From contig BNBX01000007.1 in the NCBI GenBank assembly GCA_014656175.1, positions 303,800-367,799 on the forward strand: 64,000 bases of DNA, given 5' to 3'. This DNA is from Streptomyces werraensis (lineage in GTDB: Bacteria; Actinomycetota; Actinomycetes; Streptomycetales; Streptomycetaceae). The notes under the pieces are model-generated. The model was given only the letters and a program-made list of their open reading frames with translations, did no database searches and was not told the DNA's origin. Each line of letters begins with the position of its first letter. The stretch's first letter is position 1. This document shows positions 7,519-15,900 of this stretch, piece by piece. A program made the position numbers and the translations under genes.

Positions 7519-8534
7519 TGCACAGCAGTCTCCCCGCGGCCGCACCCCCGGTCCGCGCACCCCGCCACGCCCCCGTCGCCCACCTCGTACGCGGCGGGGT
7601 CGTCGAAGGTGTCCACTACGGCTCCGTGGTCGTCCTCGACGCCGACGGCACCGTCGGTTTCCGTCTCGGCGATCCCGATGCGGCGTTCTACCCGCGCTCC
7701 GCGCTCAAGCCCGTCCAGGCCGTGGCCATGGTCCGCGCCGGCCTCCCTCTCGACGGCGACCTGCTGTCCCTCGCGGCAGCCAGCCACTCCGGCGAAGAAC
7801 GCCACCTGGACGGCGCGCGCCGCATCCTCGGGCGGGCGGGCCTCACCGAAGGTGACCTGCGCAACGTCCCCGACCTCCCGTTCGACCCCGCGGTCCGGGA
7901 CACCTGGGTGCGCGCGGGCTGCGGCCCCTCCCGGCTGGCCCAGAACTGCTCCGGCAAGCACGCCGCGATGCTGTACACGGCGAAGCTGAACGGCTGGTCG
8001 CTCGACGACTACCTCGACCCGGCCCACCCCCTTCAGCAGGCGGTCGCCGAGACCGTCGAGGACCTCACCGGGCGACGCGTCGCCACGGTCACCGTCGACG
8101 GCTGCGGCGCACCCCTGTTCGCGGTGTCGCTGGAGGGCCTGGCCCGCGCCGTCGCCCGGATCGCCGGCGGCGCGCCCGGCACCCCCGAGGGCCGGGTCGC
8201 CGACGCGATGCGCGCCCACGCCGAGATGGCGTCCGGGGCGGGCCGCGACGTGGCCGCGCTGATGCGCGCGGTGCCGGGGCTGCTCGCCAAGGACGGCTTC
8301 GAGGGCGTCCAGGTCGCCGCGCTGCCGGACGGCCGCGCCGTCGCCGTGAAGATCGCCGACGGCGCCGGTCGCGCCCGCGTCCCGGTCACCGCGGCGGCCC
8401 TCACCCGCGCGGGCGTGGACCCGGCCCTGCTCACCGCGTTCGCGGGCGAGACGGTCCTGGGCGGTGGCCGCCCGGTGGGCGGGGTACGGCCGGTGGCGGG
8501 GCTGGGGGCCGCGGCGGAGGCGGTGAGCGTCTGA
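7518..8534 (+). CDS. asparaginase, AnsA/type II rhizobial-like family
   Basis: This 338-residue protein belongs to the Asparaginase_II family (PF06089), which hydrolyses L-asparagine to aspartate and ammonia and is unrelated to the E. coli AnsB fold. Recognisable family segments are ARPRSALKPVQ-like FYPRSALKPVQAVAMV, LAAASHSGEERH, QNCSGKHAAML and HAEMASGAGRD, which supply the conserved Ser, Lys and Cys of the active site. No signal peptide is seen, so it should be cytosolic. Its ATG overlaps the gntR stop, which strongly suggests control by that regulator. It ends before a convergent carboxypeptidase gene. Confidence 0.88.
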   Translation: MHSSLPAAAPPVRAPRHAPVAHLVRGGVVEGVHYGSVVVLDADGTVGFRLGDPDAAFYPRSALKPVQAVAMVRAGLPLDGDLLSLAAASHSGEERHLDGARRILGRAGLTEGDLRNVPDLPFDPAVRDTWVRAGCGPSRLAQNCSGKHAAMLYTAKLNGWSLDDYLDPAHPLQQAVAETVEDLTGRRVATVTVDGCGAPLFAVSLEGLARAVARIAGGAPGTPEGRVADAMRAHAEMASGAGRDVAALMRAVPGLLAKDGFEGVQVAALPDGRAVAVKIADGAGRARVPVTAAALTRAGVDPALLTAFAGETVLGGGRPVGGVRPVAGLGAAAEAVSV

Positions 8535-8587
8535 GGCCGGGGTGACCTCGGGCCGGGCTCTCCGGCGGTGGCCGGCCGGGCCGACTG

Positions 8588-9751
8588 TCAGTCCTTCGGT
8601 ACCGGCCCCCACCTGAGCCGCAGGTACACCGCCACCCCCGCTCCGCCCAGCAGGCCCGCCCCGGTGACCGTCCACCACACCCGGCGGTCGTCCGTGTCGT
8701 CCCCGCGGGACGCCGGCACCGCCACCGCGTCCGCCTCCGGGCCGCCTGGCGGGGCGCTGCGCAGGGCGTCCAGGGAGCCGACCGGATGCACTCGGCCGGC
8801 TGCCTCGAAGCCCCAGTCGAGGAGCGCGCGCGCCTCCTCGTAGACCGCGTGTCCGTGGTCCGAGCGGGGGTTCATCACCGTCGCCACCAGGGTCCGGCCG
8901 TCGCGGCGGGCGGCCGCGACCAGGGTGTTGCCCGCGTGGCTGGTGTAGCCGTTCTTCACCCCGATCAGCCCTCGGTACGGGGCGACCCCGTCCGCCCCCG
9001 TGAGCAGCCGGTTGGTGTTGAGGATCGGGTAGCTGCCGCCGTCACGGGCCGGGAAGCTCGCCTCCGCCCGCGCGCAGTACTCCGCGAACTCGGGGCTGCG
9101 CAGCCCCGTCCGGCCGAACACGGCCAGGTCGAACGCCGAGGACACCTGCCCCGGCGCGTCGTAGCCGTCGGGCGACTTCACCCGGGTGTCGCGGGCGCCC
9201 AGGGCCCGTGCCTTCTCCTCCATCCGCTCGGCCGTGGCCCGCCAGCCGCCGTTGAGGGCCGCCAGGACGTGCACCGCGTCGTTGCCGGAGTTGAGGAAGA
9301 CCCCGTTCCACAGGTCGGAGACGCGGTACGTCCGGTTCTCGGCGACTCCGACGAGACTGCTCCCGGGCCCGATGCCCTCCAGTTCCTCCGGGTCGACGCG
9401 GTGCCGGATGCCGGACGGCAGGGCCGGCATCACGGTCAGCGCGAACAGCGTCTTGAGGGTGCTGGCGGGCGGCAGCCTGCGGTGTGCGTCGTGGGCCGCG
9501 AGCACCGCGCCGGTGTCCGCGTCGGCGACCAGCCAGGAGCGGGCGGACAGGTCCGGGACCTCGGGCGCCCCCGCGCGCGGACGGACGTGCGTGCCGGGCC
9601 GGTACAGCAGGGACGCGGGCGCGTCCGTCGTCCGCGGCCCGGGATCGACGCCGGGTCCGGTGGTCGCCGCGGCGGGCGCGAGTGCCAGCAGGCCTGCCGC
9701 ACAGAGCACGCACCCCGACACGGCAGCCCGCGAAGCAAATCCGATCGTCAT
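8588..9751 (-). CDS. D-alanyl-D-alanine carboxypeptidase (DacA/PBP5-like, S11)
   Basis: This 387-residue exported serine peptidase trims the terminal D-Ala of peptidoglycan stem peptides. It has the three penicillin-binding motifs: SxxK (ASTLK), SxN (NSGND) and KTG in the KNG form (GVKNGYT). An N-terminal signal peptide (about residues 1-30, ending ALAPAAATT) and a C-terminal membrane segment (WWTVTGAGLLGGAGVAVYL) followed by a basic tail predict an extracytoplasmic enzyme anchored at its C-terminus. The KNG variant of the third motif is common in actinobacterial S11 enzymes. The start is ATG 9751. Confidence 0.92.
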   Translation of the reverse strand: MTIGFASRAAVSGCVLCAAGLLALAPAAATTGPGVDPGPRTTDAPASLLYRPGTHVRPRAGAPEVPDLSARSWLVADADTGAVLAAHDAHRRLPPASTLKTLFALTVMPALPSGIRHRVDPEELEGIGPGSSLVGVAENRTYRVSDLWNGVFLNSGNDAVHVLAALNGGWRATAERMEEKARALGARDTRVKSPDGYDAPGQVSSAFDLAVFGRTGLRSPEFAEYCARAEASFPARDGGSYPILNTNRLLTGADGVAPYRGLIGVKNGYTSHAGNTLVAAARRDGRTLVATVMNPRSDHGHAVYEEARALLDWGFEAAGRVHPVGSLDALRSAPPGGPEADAVAVPASRGDDTDDRRVWWTVTGAGLLGGAGVAVYLRLRWGPVPKD

Positions 9752-9918
9752 ACCGCAAACGTAGGAAGGGGTGTCCCGATCACCGTGCTGCCCGGGCCGG
9801 GAGCCGCGCGCGAACACTCGCATGCTCCTCCCGGCTTGCGGCGGCCCGGCGGACCGGTTCGACCCCGGTGTGCGAACGTCCCGGGACGGCCTCCGACGCC
9901 GCGCTCTAGGCTGGGCGG

Positions 9919-10665
9919 ATGTTCAGCCCCGAAGGCCCCCGACCGAGCGAACTGGCCGTCCAGGCGCTGTCGTCCGTCGAGCGCGGTTACGACCTCCTCG
10001 CCCCGAAGTTCGACCACACCCCCTTCCGCACCCCCGACTCCGTGCTGGACGCCACCGTCGCCGCGCTGCTGGAGTCCGGCCCCTACGGCACCGGGCTCGA
10101 CCTGTGCTGCGGCACCGGCGCGGGCGTCGACGTACTGCGTCAGGTGTGCGGGGACGCCGTCACCGGTGTGGACTTCAGCGCCGGCATGCTGGAGGTCGCC
10201 CGCTCGCGCAGGCGGCCCGAGGGACCCGACGTGTCCTGGGTGCGGGCGGACGCGCGGGCGCTGCCGTTCGGTCCGGAGTTCGACCTCGTGGTCAGCTTCG
10301 GGGCGCTCGGGCACTTCCTGCCGTCCGAGCTGCCGGGACTGTTCACACAGGTGCACAAGGTGCTGCGGCCCGGCGGCCGCTTCGTCCTCCCGGTCGTCGC
10401 GCCGCCCCGGCCCGGCTCCCCCGCCCACGTGATGCTGCTCGGCTTCGACGCCGTCATGCGGGTGCGCAACGCGCTCTGGCGCCCGCCGTTCGTCATGTAC
10501 TACCGCGCCGTGCGCTTCGGTGATCTGTGGCACGGACTGGAGCGCGCGGGATTCCGCGTGGAGTTCCTGGCCCTCCCCGAGTTCGGGCGCAGACGGGACG
10601 GCAGCCCGAAGGTGCGGCTCATCATGGCCGAGAAGGGGGAAGGACGCCCGGCAGGTACACCCTGA
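9919..10665 (+). CDS. class I SAM-dependent methyltransferase
   Basis: This 248-residue Rossmann-fold methyltransferase has motif I LDLCCGTGAGVD at about residues 54-65, motif II VTGVDFS, FDLVVSFGALGHF as the motif IV region, and VLRPGGRFVLPV as motif VI. It resembles UbiE/menaquinone-type and small-molecule methyltransferases, but the C-terminal lid does not reveal the acceptor. ATG 9919 is the start. The next gene begins 68 bp downstream with its own promoter, so the methyltransferase seems to be a single-gene unit. Confidence 0.87.
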   Translation: MFSPEGPRPSELAVQALSSVERGYDLLAPKFDHTPFRTPDSVLDATVAALLESGPYGTGLDLCCGTGAGVDVLRQVCGDAVTGVDFSAGMLEVARSRRRPEGPDVSWVRADARALPFGPEFDLVVSFGALGHFLPSELPGLFTQVHKVLRPGGRFVLPVVAPPRPGSPAHVMLLGFDAVMRVRNALWRPPFVMYYRAVRFGDLWHGLERAGFRVEFLALPEFGRRRDGSPKVRLIMAEKGEGRPAGTP

Positions 10666-10696
10666 GTCTGTTCTTCGAACTCTCCGGCGGGAATCC

Positions 10697-10726
10697 GTTG
10701 GATTTTCCAACTTACCCGCCTAGAGT
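10697..10726 (+). promoter_or_regulatory. promoter and palindrome of the thioesterase gene (probably leaderless)
   Basis: TTGGAT (10698-10703) and TAGAGT (10721-10726) are spaced by 17 bp. The predicted start falls next to GTG 10734. The -35 is embedded in the palindrome GTTGGA-TTT-TCCAAC (10697-10711), so a repressor would block polymerase directly. Confidence 0.6.
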
Positions 10727-10733
10727 GGCTCGC

Positions 10734-11531
10734 GTGACGACGACTGCCTATGACGCGACGCAGATCGACCCCCGCTGGTGGTCCTGGGAGGGCATGCACG
10801 GCGGCTGGGTCGCCGGGGCGGCGCTGACCGCCGTACGCGACTCGTTCGCCGGCGGGGACCGGCCGGTGCGCTCGCTGACCACGCACTATCTGGCCCCGGT
10901 CGGGACCGGCCCGCTGCGCTTCTCGGGGACCGCGCCCGCCACCGGCCGGCGCACCGCCACGTGCTTCTTCACCGGGCACCAGGACGGTGAGCCGGTCGTC
11001 CTCGGCTCCGCGCTGTTCGGACACGGCCGCGGCGGCCCCGCGCACGCCGGCCTCACCGCGCCCGAGGTGCCGGGACCGGACGACTGCGTCCCCGTCGAGC
11101 TCCCCGCCGACCTCGCGCTCTTCGCCCGTCAGCTGGAGATACGCCCCGCCACCGCCGACCTCCCGCTGGCCGGCGGACCCCGGGCCGTGCTCGTCGCGTG
11201 GGTACGCTTCCGGGACGGGCGGCCGGTGGACGCGGCGGCCGTCGCCACACTCGCGGACGTCCTGCCGCCCGCCCTCTACGCCCGCTGGCACACCCCGCGC
11301 CCGGTCCCGACCGCCGAGATGACCGTGCACTTCACCGACGCCCTCGACGACGGCGCCGCCCACGGCTGGAACCTGGTCCGCATCCGGACCGACCACGCGG
11401 GCGGCGGCTGGGCGGTCGACGACAGCGCCGTGTGGTCGGCGGACCGCCGGCTGCTCGCCGCAGCCCGGCAGGCCCGCGTGGTGCGTGAGCCGATGACCCC
11501 TCAGACCGCCGCCGGCACCATGAACTCGTAG
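10734..11531 (+). CDS. acyl-CoA thioesterase (TesB-like double hotdog)
   Basis: This 265-residue protein has a double-hotdog thioesterase arrangement: an N-terminal hotdog with HGGWVAGAALTAV and RSLTTHYLAPV, and a C-terminal half with WVRFRDGRPVDAAAVATLADVLPPALYARWH and AEMTVHFTD. Family members hydrolyse acyl-CoA to free acid and CoA in the cytosol. GTG 10734 matches a strong promoter whose start point coincides with it, implying a leaderless message. The last 31 bp overlap the 3' end of the convergent GntR gene. There are no biosynthetic neighbours to suggest a specific acyl substrate. Confidence 0.83.
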   Translation: MTTTAYDATQIDPRWWSWEGMHGGWVAGAALTAVRDSFAGGDRPVRSLTTHYLAPVGTGPLRFSGTAPATGRRTATCFFTGHQDGEPVVLGSALFGHGRGGPAHAGLTAPEVPGPDDCVPVELPADLALFARQLEIRPATADLPLAGGPRAVLVAWVRFRDGRPVDAAAVATLADVLPPALYARWHTPRPVPTAEMTVHFTDALDDGAAHGWNLVRIRTDHAGGGWAVDDSAVWSADRRLLAAARQARVVREPMTPQTAAGTMNS

Positions 11532-12259
11532 ACCAGCACGTCCTGCTGGGCGTCCATCACCAGTTCCGTCAGCTCCAGCGGCCGGGCGTGCTGGTCGTGC
11601 ACCCGCCGGGTGACCCGCACCGACGGCGTGCCCTCGATGCGGGTGATCGTGTCGCGATGGTGCAGCGACAGGCCCGCCCGGCGCATCCAGTCGTAGGTCC
11701 GGCGCAGTTCGGCGGCGCCGGTGCCGTCGGCCCGGTCGCGGTAGCGGGCCAGCTCCTCCACCTCCGCGAGCGCCACCGCGGAAAACGATGTCACCGCCGT
11801 GCGCTGCTCCCGTCCCCCGGGCGACGCGGACCAGTACCGGTGCACGAGCGTGGGCCGGCCGGGCGCGAGCCCGAGTGGCTCGGCGTGGCCCGGAGGCGGA
11901 GCCTCCCAGGCGACGGTGGCCCGTGCCACCGGGTCCCGCCCCGGCTGTCGCGCGCCGAGCGGGAAACCGGCGGCGGCCGGCGCCTCCACCGGGACGCCCG
12001 GCAGCGCGGCATGGCTGCCCCGCCGGTCGGTGGCGACCAGTCCCTCCCGCCGCAGCAACTGCAGCGCCTGCCGGACGGTCTCCCGGCTGACCCCGAAGTG
12101 CTCAGCCAACTGGCGCTCGCCGGGCAGCCGTTCGCCGGGCGGGACGGTGCCGGTGCGCAGTTCGCCGAGCAGTTCGGAGGCGACTCTCCGATAGAGCGGC
12201 TCCCCGTCGGTGAGGGTCCGACGGGTGTGGACATGCTGGTGCGGGGTGGTGCGGGCCAT
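11501..12259 (-). CDS. GntR/HutC-family regulator with UTRA domain
   Basis: This 252-residue regulator has a GntR winged helix (GEPLYRRVASELLGELRTGTVPPGERLPGERQLAEHFGVSRETVRQALQLLRREGLV). A UTRA effector domain follows (from about residue 90 to VYEFMVP). HutC-type UTRA domains bind sugars phosphates, histidine derivatives or similar small ligands. The promoter region contains a TGGTGTAGACCA-type palindrome read on its own strand (12325-12336), the classic operator form for this subfamily. The esterase gene lies immediately upstream on the same strand. The 3' end overlaps the thioesterase gene tail to tail. Confidence 0.9.
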   Translation of the reverse strand: MARTTPHQHVHTRRTLTDGEPLYRRVASELLGELRTGTVPPGERLPGERQLAEHFGVSRETVRQALQLLRREGLVATDRRGSHAALPGVPVEAPAAAGFPLGARQPGRDPVARATVAWEAPPPGHAEPLGLAPGRPTLVHRYWSASPGGREQRTAVTSFSAVALAEVEELARYRDRADGTGAAELRRTYDWMRRAGLSLHHRDTITRIEGTPSVRVTRRVHDQHARPLELTELVMDAQQDVLVYEFMVPAAV

Positions 12260-12324
12260 GCCGCGCCCTCCTGTTGGTGACGTTCCGTGGCCGTGCGGGC
12301 TCGTTGAGCCACCACATCTAGCAT

Positions 12325-12336
12325 TGGTCTACACCA
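12325..12336 (-). promoter_or_regulatory. GntR/DasR-like operator TGGT-N4-ACCA
   Basis: TGGTCTACACCA (forward strand) differs by one base from the palindrome TGGTCTAGACCA used by HutC-type GntR repressors and by DasR. It lies 66 bp upstream of the GntR start, with TAGATG (12315-12320, minus strand) as a possible -10, so autoregulation is likely. Confidence 0.65.
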
Positions 12337-12381
12337 TCAGGGAAGGCCGGTCCGGGAGTTCGGCCGGAACCGTGCGGTCCG

Positions 12382-13350
12382 TCAGACGCGGTCGCGCATC
12401 CAGCGCAGCTGCGCCGCCTCCTGGTAGGGGCCGCCGCCCTCATGGTCGTTGAAGTCGTACACCTCGATCGTCTTGTCCTCGTGCGCCCAGGCGTTGAAGG
12501 CGGCGAACACCGTGGAGGGCGGGCAGGTCTGGTCCTCCAGCGCCGCCGAGAACAGCGCGGGCGCGGTGCCGCGGGCGGCGAAGTGCACGCCGTCGAAGTA
12601 CGACAGCGTGCGCCGCACGTCCGCCGCACGGCCGCGGTGGGTCTTGAGGAAGCTGCCGATCTCCCGGTACGGGTTGCGGTCGGTGAGCGTCGTCGCGCGC
12701 GGGAAGTCGCACAGGAACGGCACGTCCGGCGCGACGCCCGCCAGGTCCGGCACCAGGCCGCCCACCGCGATCGTGATGCCGCCGCCCTGGCTCCCGCCCA
12801 TGGCCACGGTACGGCTCGCGTCGGTCAGCGGGTGCGATCGTGCCGCCTCCACCGCGCGCACCGCGTCCGTGAACACCCGGCGGTAGTAGTAGTTCTCCGG
12901 TGCGTCGATGCCGCGCGTCATGTAGCCGGGGAACGCCGGACCGGAGCCCACCGGGTCCTCGGTGCCGCCGCCCCCGCCCCACGCGCTGCCCTGTCCGCGG
13001 GTGTCCATCACGAAGTGCGCCCGGCCGGTGGACGCCCACAGCAGGTGCTCGTGCGGCAGCCCCCGGCCGCCGCCGTACCCGACGAACTCCACCACCAGCG
13101 GCAGCGGTTCGTCGGCGCCGGCGGGCAGGATCAGCCAGCCCTTGACGGGATGGCCGCCGAATCCGGCGAACGTCCCGTCGAAGACCTCCACGGTCGTCAG
13201 CCCCGTGTCGACCGGCTCGAACCGCGCGTCCAGGTCGAACCGGCGCGCCTCCTCGAGCGTCGCGGACCAGAACGCGTCGAAGTCCTCGGGCTCCGTGGAC
13301 GCGCTGCGGTACGCGCGCAGCTTGTCGAGGGAAAGGTCGAACAGGGCCAT
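12382..13350 (-). CDS. acetylxylan esterase / cephalosporin-C deacetylase (CE7)
   Basis: This 322-residue alpha/beta hydrolase of carbohydrate esterase family 7 removes acetyl groups from xylo-oligosaccharides and related substrates. The nucleophile elbow is GGSQGGG (Ser at about residue 186), the RGQG motif is present in DTRGQGSAW, and the catalytic His is in NDHEGGG near the C-terminus. The conserved opening is MALFDLSLDKLRAYR, which defines ATG 13350. There is no signal peptide, as is typical for CE7, so it should act on imported acetylated oligosaccharides. A LacI-type half-palindrome lies upstream at about 13449-13466. Confidence 0.92.
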   Translation of the reverse strand: MALFDLSLDKLRAYRSASTEPEDFDAFWSATLEEARRFDLDARFEPVDTGLTTVEVFDGTFAGFGGHPVKGWLILPAGADEPLPLVVEFVGYGGGRGLPHEHLLWASTGRAHFVMDTRGQGSAWGGGGGTEDPVGSGPAFPGYMTRGIDAPENYYYRRVFTDAVRAVEAARSHPLTDASRTVAMGGSQGGGITIAVGGLVPDLAGVAPDVPFLCDFPRATTLTDRNPYREIGSFLKTHRGRAADVRRTLSYFDGVHFAARGTAPALFSAALEDQTCPPSTVFAAFNAWAHEDKTIEVYDFNDHEGGGPYQEAAQLRWMRDRV

Positions 13351-13489
13351 CTGGGACCGCCTTCGTGAAGGGACCGTGCGAAGCGAGGACACGGTACGTG
13401 GATCATGCGGCGGCCCGCCAGGGTGCGGGGGAGGAGACGCTGGTGAGCGGCGTGGAAAGCGGTTGCTCCGCGAGGGGTCGGACGGTGGC

Positions 13490-14083
13490 TCAGACGCCGC
13501 GGTGGGTCCACAGCGGACCGGTACGGGCCCAGTCCCGCTCCCACTCCTCCAGCCGGCGGCGCAGCATCACCCGCCGCACAGCGCGGTGCGCCAGCAGCAG
13601 GAGGGCCGCCGTGCTCCCGGCGGCCAGGGTGCCCATGCCGACCCCGTACTGCCACACCGACGCGTCGTCGACCGGGGGCAGCACCTCGCGGCCCCGGGAG
13701 TCCAGCCAGACGTGCACCGGGTCGCCGGGGCGGACATGGGCGGGAACCCGCACCCGGGCCGTGCGCGTGCCCTCCTCCGGGTCCGTCCAGCGGACGGTCG
13801 CCCGGGAGGCGCGCCGGCGCTCCGACCCGGACTCGGACTCCGACGGTGGGTGTGCCCTCGAAGGGCGCTCCAGAACCTCCGCGCGCACCCGGTGGCGATC
13901 GGCCCGCTGCTCGTCGGCGGCCACCCGCGCGTCCTCGTACGCCCACCGGGCCGTGAGCACGCCCGTCGACGGCACCGTCAGACACAGCAGCACGGCCACG
14001 GCCACCGCCGTCCATGCCTCGACGACGTCCGACCGGCGGCACAGCGGGCCGCGCCGCCGCCGGGACAGGACTTGGGTTCGCAT
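13490..14083 (-). CDS. Rv1733c-like two-TM membrane protein
   Basis: This 197-residue protein has one hydrophobic segment near residues 22-45, a central soluble domain with the family motif PVHVWLDSRGREVLPP, a second hydrophobic segment (GMGTLAAGSTAALLLL), and a basic C-terminus (RRVMLRRRLEEWERDW). The layout matches the Rv1733c family, which in mycobacteria belongs to the DosR dormancy regulon; its molecular function is unknown. The start at ATG 14083 has GGGAGGCGAGAG just upstream. Stress-associated families recur in this window (USPs, DUF1876, phosphoketolase), which fits a redox/dormancy role, but that is inference. Confidence 0.82.
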   Translation of the reverse strand: MRTQVLSRRRRGPLCRRSDVVEAWTAVAVAVLLCLTVPSTGVLTARWAYEDARVAADEQRADRHRVRAEVLERPSRAHPPSESESGSERRRASRATVRWTDPEEGTRTARVRVPAHVRPGDPVHVWLDSRGREVLPPVDDASVWQYGVGMGTLAAGSTAALLLLAHRAVRRVMLRRRLEEWERDWARTGPLWTHRGV

Positions 14084-14266
14084 CTCTCGCCTCCCCTCAC
14101 CGTGTACCGCGGCCGCAGGGTGACGGACCGAGCGGGGCGGCGGACCCAGCGGCTCCGGGACGCGTCTCACGGCACGCGCGGAACAGGTCAAGGGCGGGTG
14201 CCCCGGCGGCGGGCGCGCGAAACGACGCCGTCCGCGGGGTCCCCCCGTACGGCAGGTGAGGCCGGG

Positions 14267-15026
14267 TCAGCCGAAGCGTTCGATGCGGATGCGCTCCACC
14301 GGCTGACCCGCGGCCACCAGCAGCCTGGAGGCGTGCTCGGCGAAGGAATTGGAGCCGCACACATAGGCTTCCCACCCACCGGGCGGCTGCTCGGCCAGGA
14401 TCGGCGTCACATGTGCGGCTGCCATACGTCCGACGGCCGTGCCCTCAGGGGCGCTCCGGGTGAACACCGGTGTGGTCTCCGGCCCGTACTCGTCCGCGTA
14501 GATCAGGTCCTCAGGGCTGCGCGCCGACACCAGCAGGCGCAGGGGCAGGGTCAGGCCGCGGGCGCGGTGGTGCCGCACCATCGACATCAGCGGGACCACG
14601 CCCGAGCCGGCGCCCAGCAGCAGCGCGGGCCGGTCGCCCGGCCAGGCGAAGAAACCGCTGAGCGGGCCGCGCACCTCGATCCGGTCGCCGGGGCGGGCCA
14701 CCGAGTGGAACCAGCCGGAGACCTCGCCGTCCCGCACATGGTCGAGGGTCAGCTCGATGTGCCCGGAGTCGTCCGGCGCCGAGGCGATCGAGTAATGGCG
14801 CTGGGCCGTGTACCCGTCTTCCGCGACCAGCCGCACCATCAGGTGCTGGCCGGGCAGATGCCCCGGCCAGCCGGGCACCGCGAACCGGAAGGTCGACACG
14901 CGGGGCGTCTCCTGGCGGATCTCCCTCAGCGTGGCCGTCCGCCACACCGACGCGGTCTGCTCGCTCACGCCGATGCGGCCGGGCACGGCGAACCGTGTGG
15001 CCGGCGCCGCCGGCCGCGTCATCTGC

Positions 15027-15034
<8 letters not shown>
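14267..15034 (-). CDS. FAD/NAD(P)-dependent oxidoreductase (ferredoxin-reductase type)
   Basis: This 255-residue FNR-fold flavoprotein has the FAD-binding motif RHYSIAS (R-x-Y-S) at about residues 79-85, the NAD-binding GAGSGVVPLMSM, and the terminal CGSNSF segment. It has no 2Fe-2S domain. It overlaps the molybdopterin oxidoreductase gene by 8 bp (15027-15034), so the two are translated together, and it should supply or receive electrons for that enzyme. GTG 15034 is the start used, with ATG 15022 as an alternative. Confidence 0.88.
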
Positions 15035-15632
<598 letters not shown>

Positions 15633-15825
15633 GTGATCGGCGTTTTCCGTTGCGGGTGGTGCTGGCGGTTACCGCACTCCACGGTACGTGGTGTCCGCCG
15701 CCCGCACGGCACGGGGCGGTGCGGCGTCAGGCACACGGCAGGAAGCAGTGCGGGCGCCGCACCACTGTGGTGATCGTCGGGTAGGGTGGCCGTCCGGCCG
15801 CGGACCGACCCGGCCGTCCACCGAG

Positions 15826-15870
15826 GAGGTGAGACCCATTACCGCTTGTCAGGTCGGGTGCTCTCACCTC
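15826..15870 (+). promoter_or_regulatory. hairpin that sequesters the leader-ORF ribosome binding site
   Basis: GAGGTGAGA (15826-15834) is perfectly complementary to TCTCACCTC (15862-15870). CCC (15835-15837) can extend the stem with GGG (15856-15858). The 5' arm contains the Shine-Dalgarno-like purines and GTG start of the short ORF at 15829, so folding would hide them. A second hairpin, CACCCG-GAG-CGGGTG, spans the downstream start codon region near 15886-15900. Confidence 0.55.
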
Positions 15871-15900
15871 GAAGCGACACGGTCCACCCGGAGCGGGTGA
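15829..15900 (+). CDS. short leader ORF coupled to the PrmC-like gene
   Basis: A 23-codon ORF starts at GTG 15829 behind GAGGAG and encodes MRPITACQVGCSHLEATRST plus three more residues. Its TGA stop (15898-15900) overlaps the GTG of the next gene (15897) in the form GTGA. Codons AGA, ATT, GCT, TGT and TCT are unusual for this genome. Start and SD lie in a hairpin arm. I interpret it as a regulatory leader peptide; it is not known to me as a named family, and whether it is translated is untested. Confidence 0.45.
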   Translation: MRPITACQVGCSHLEATRSTRSG

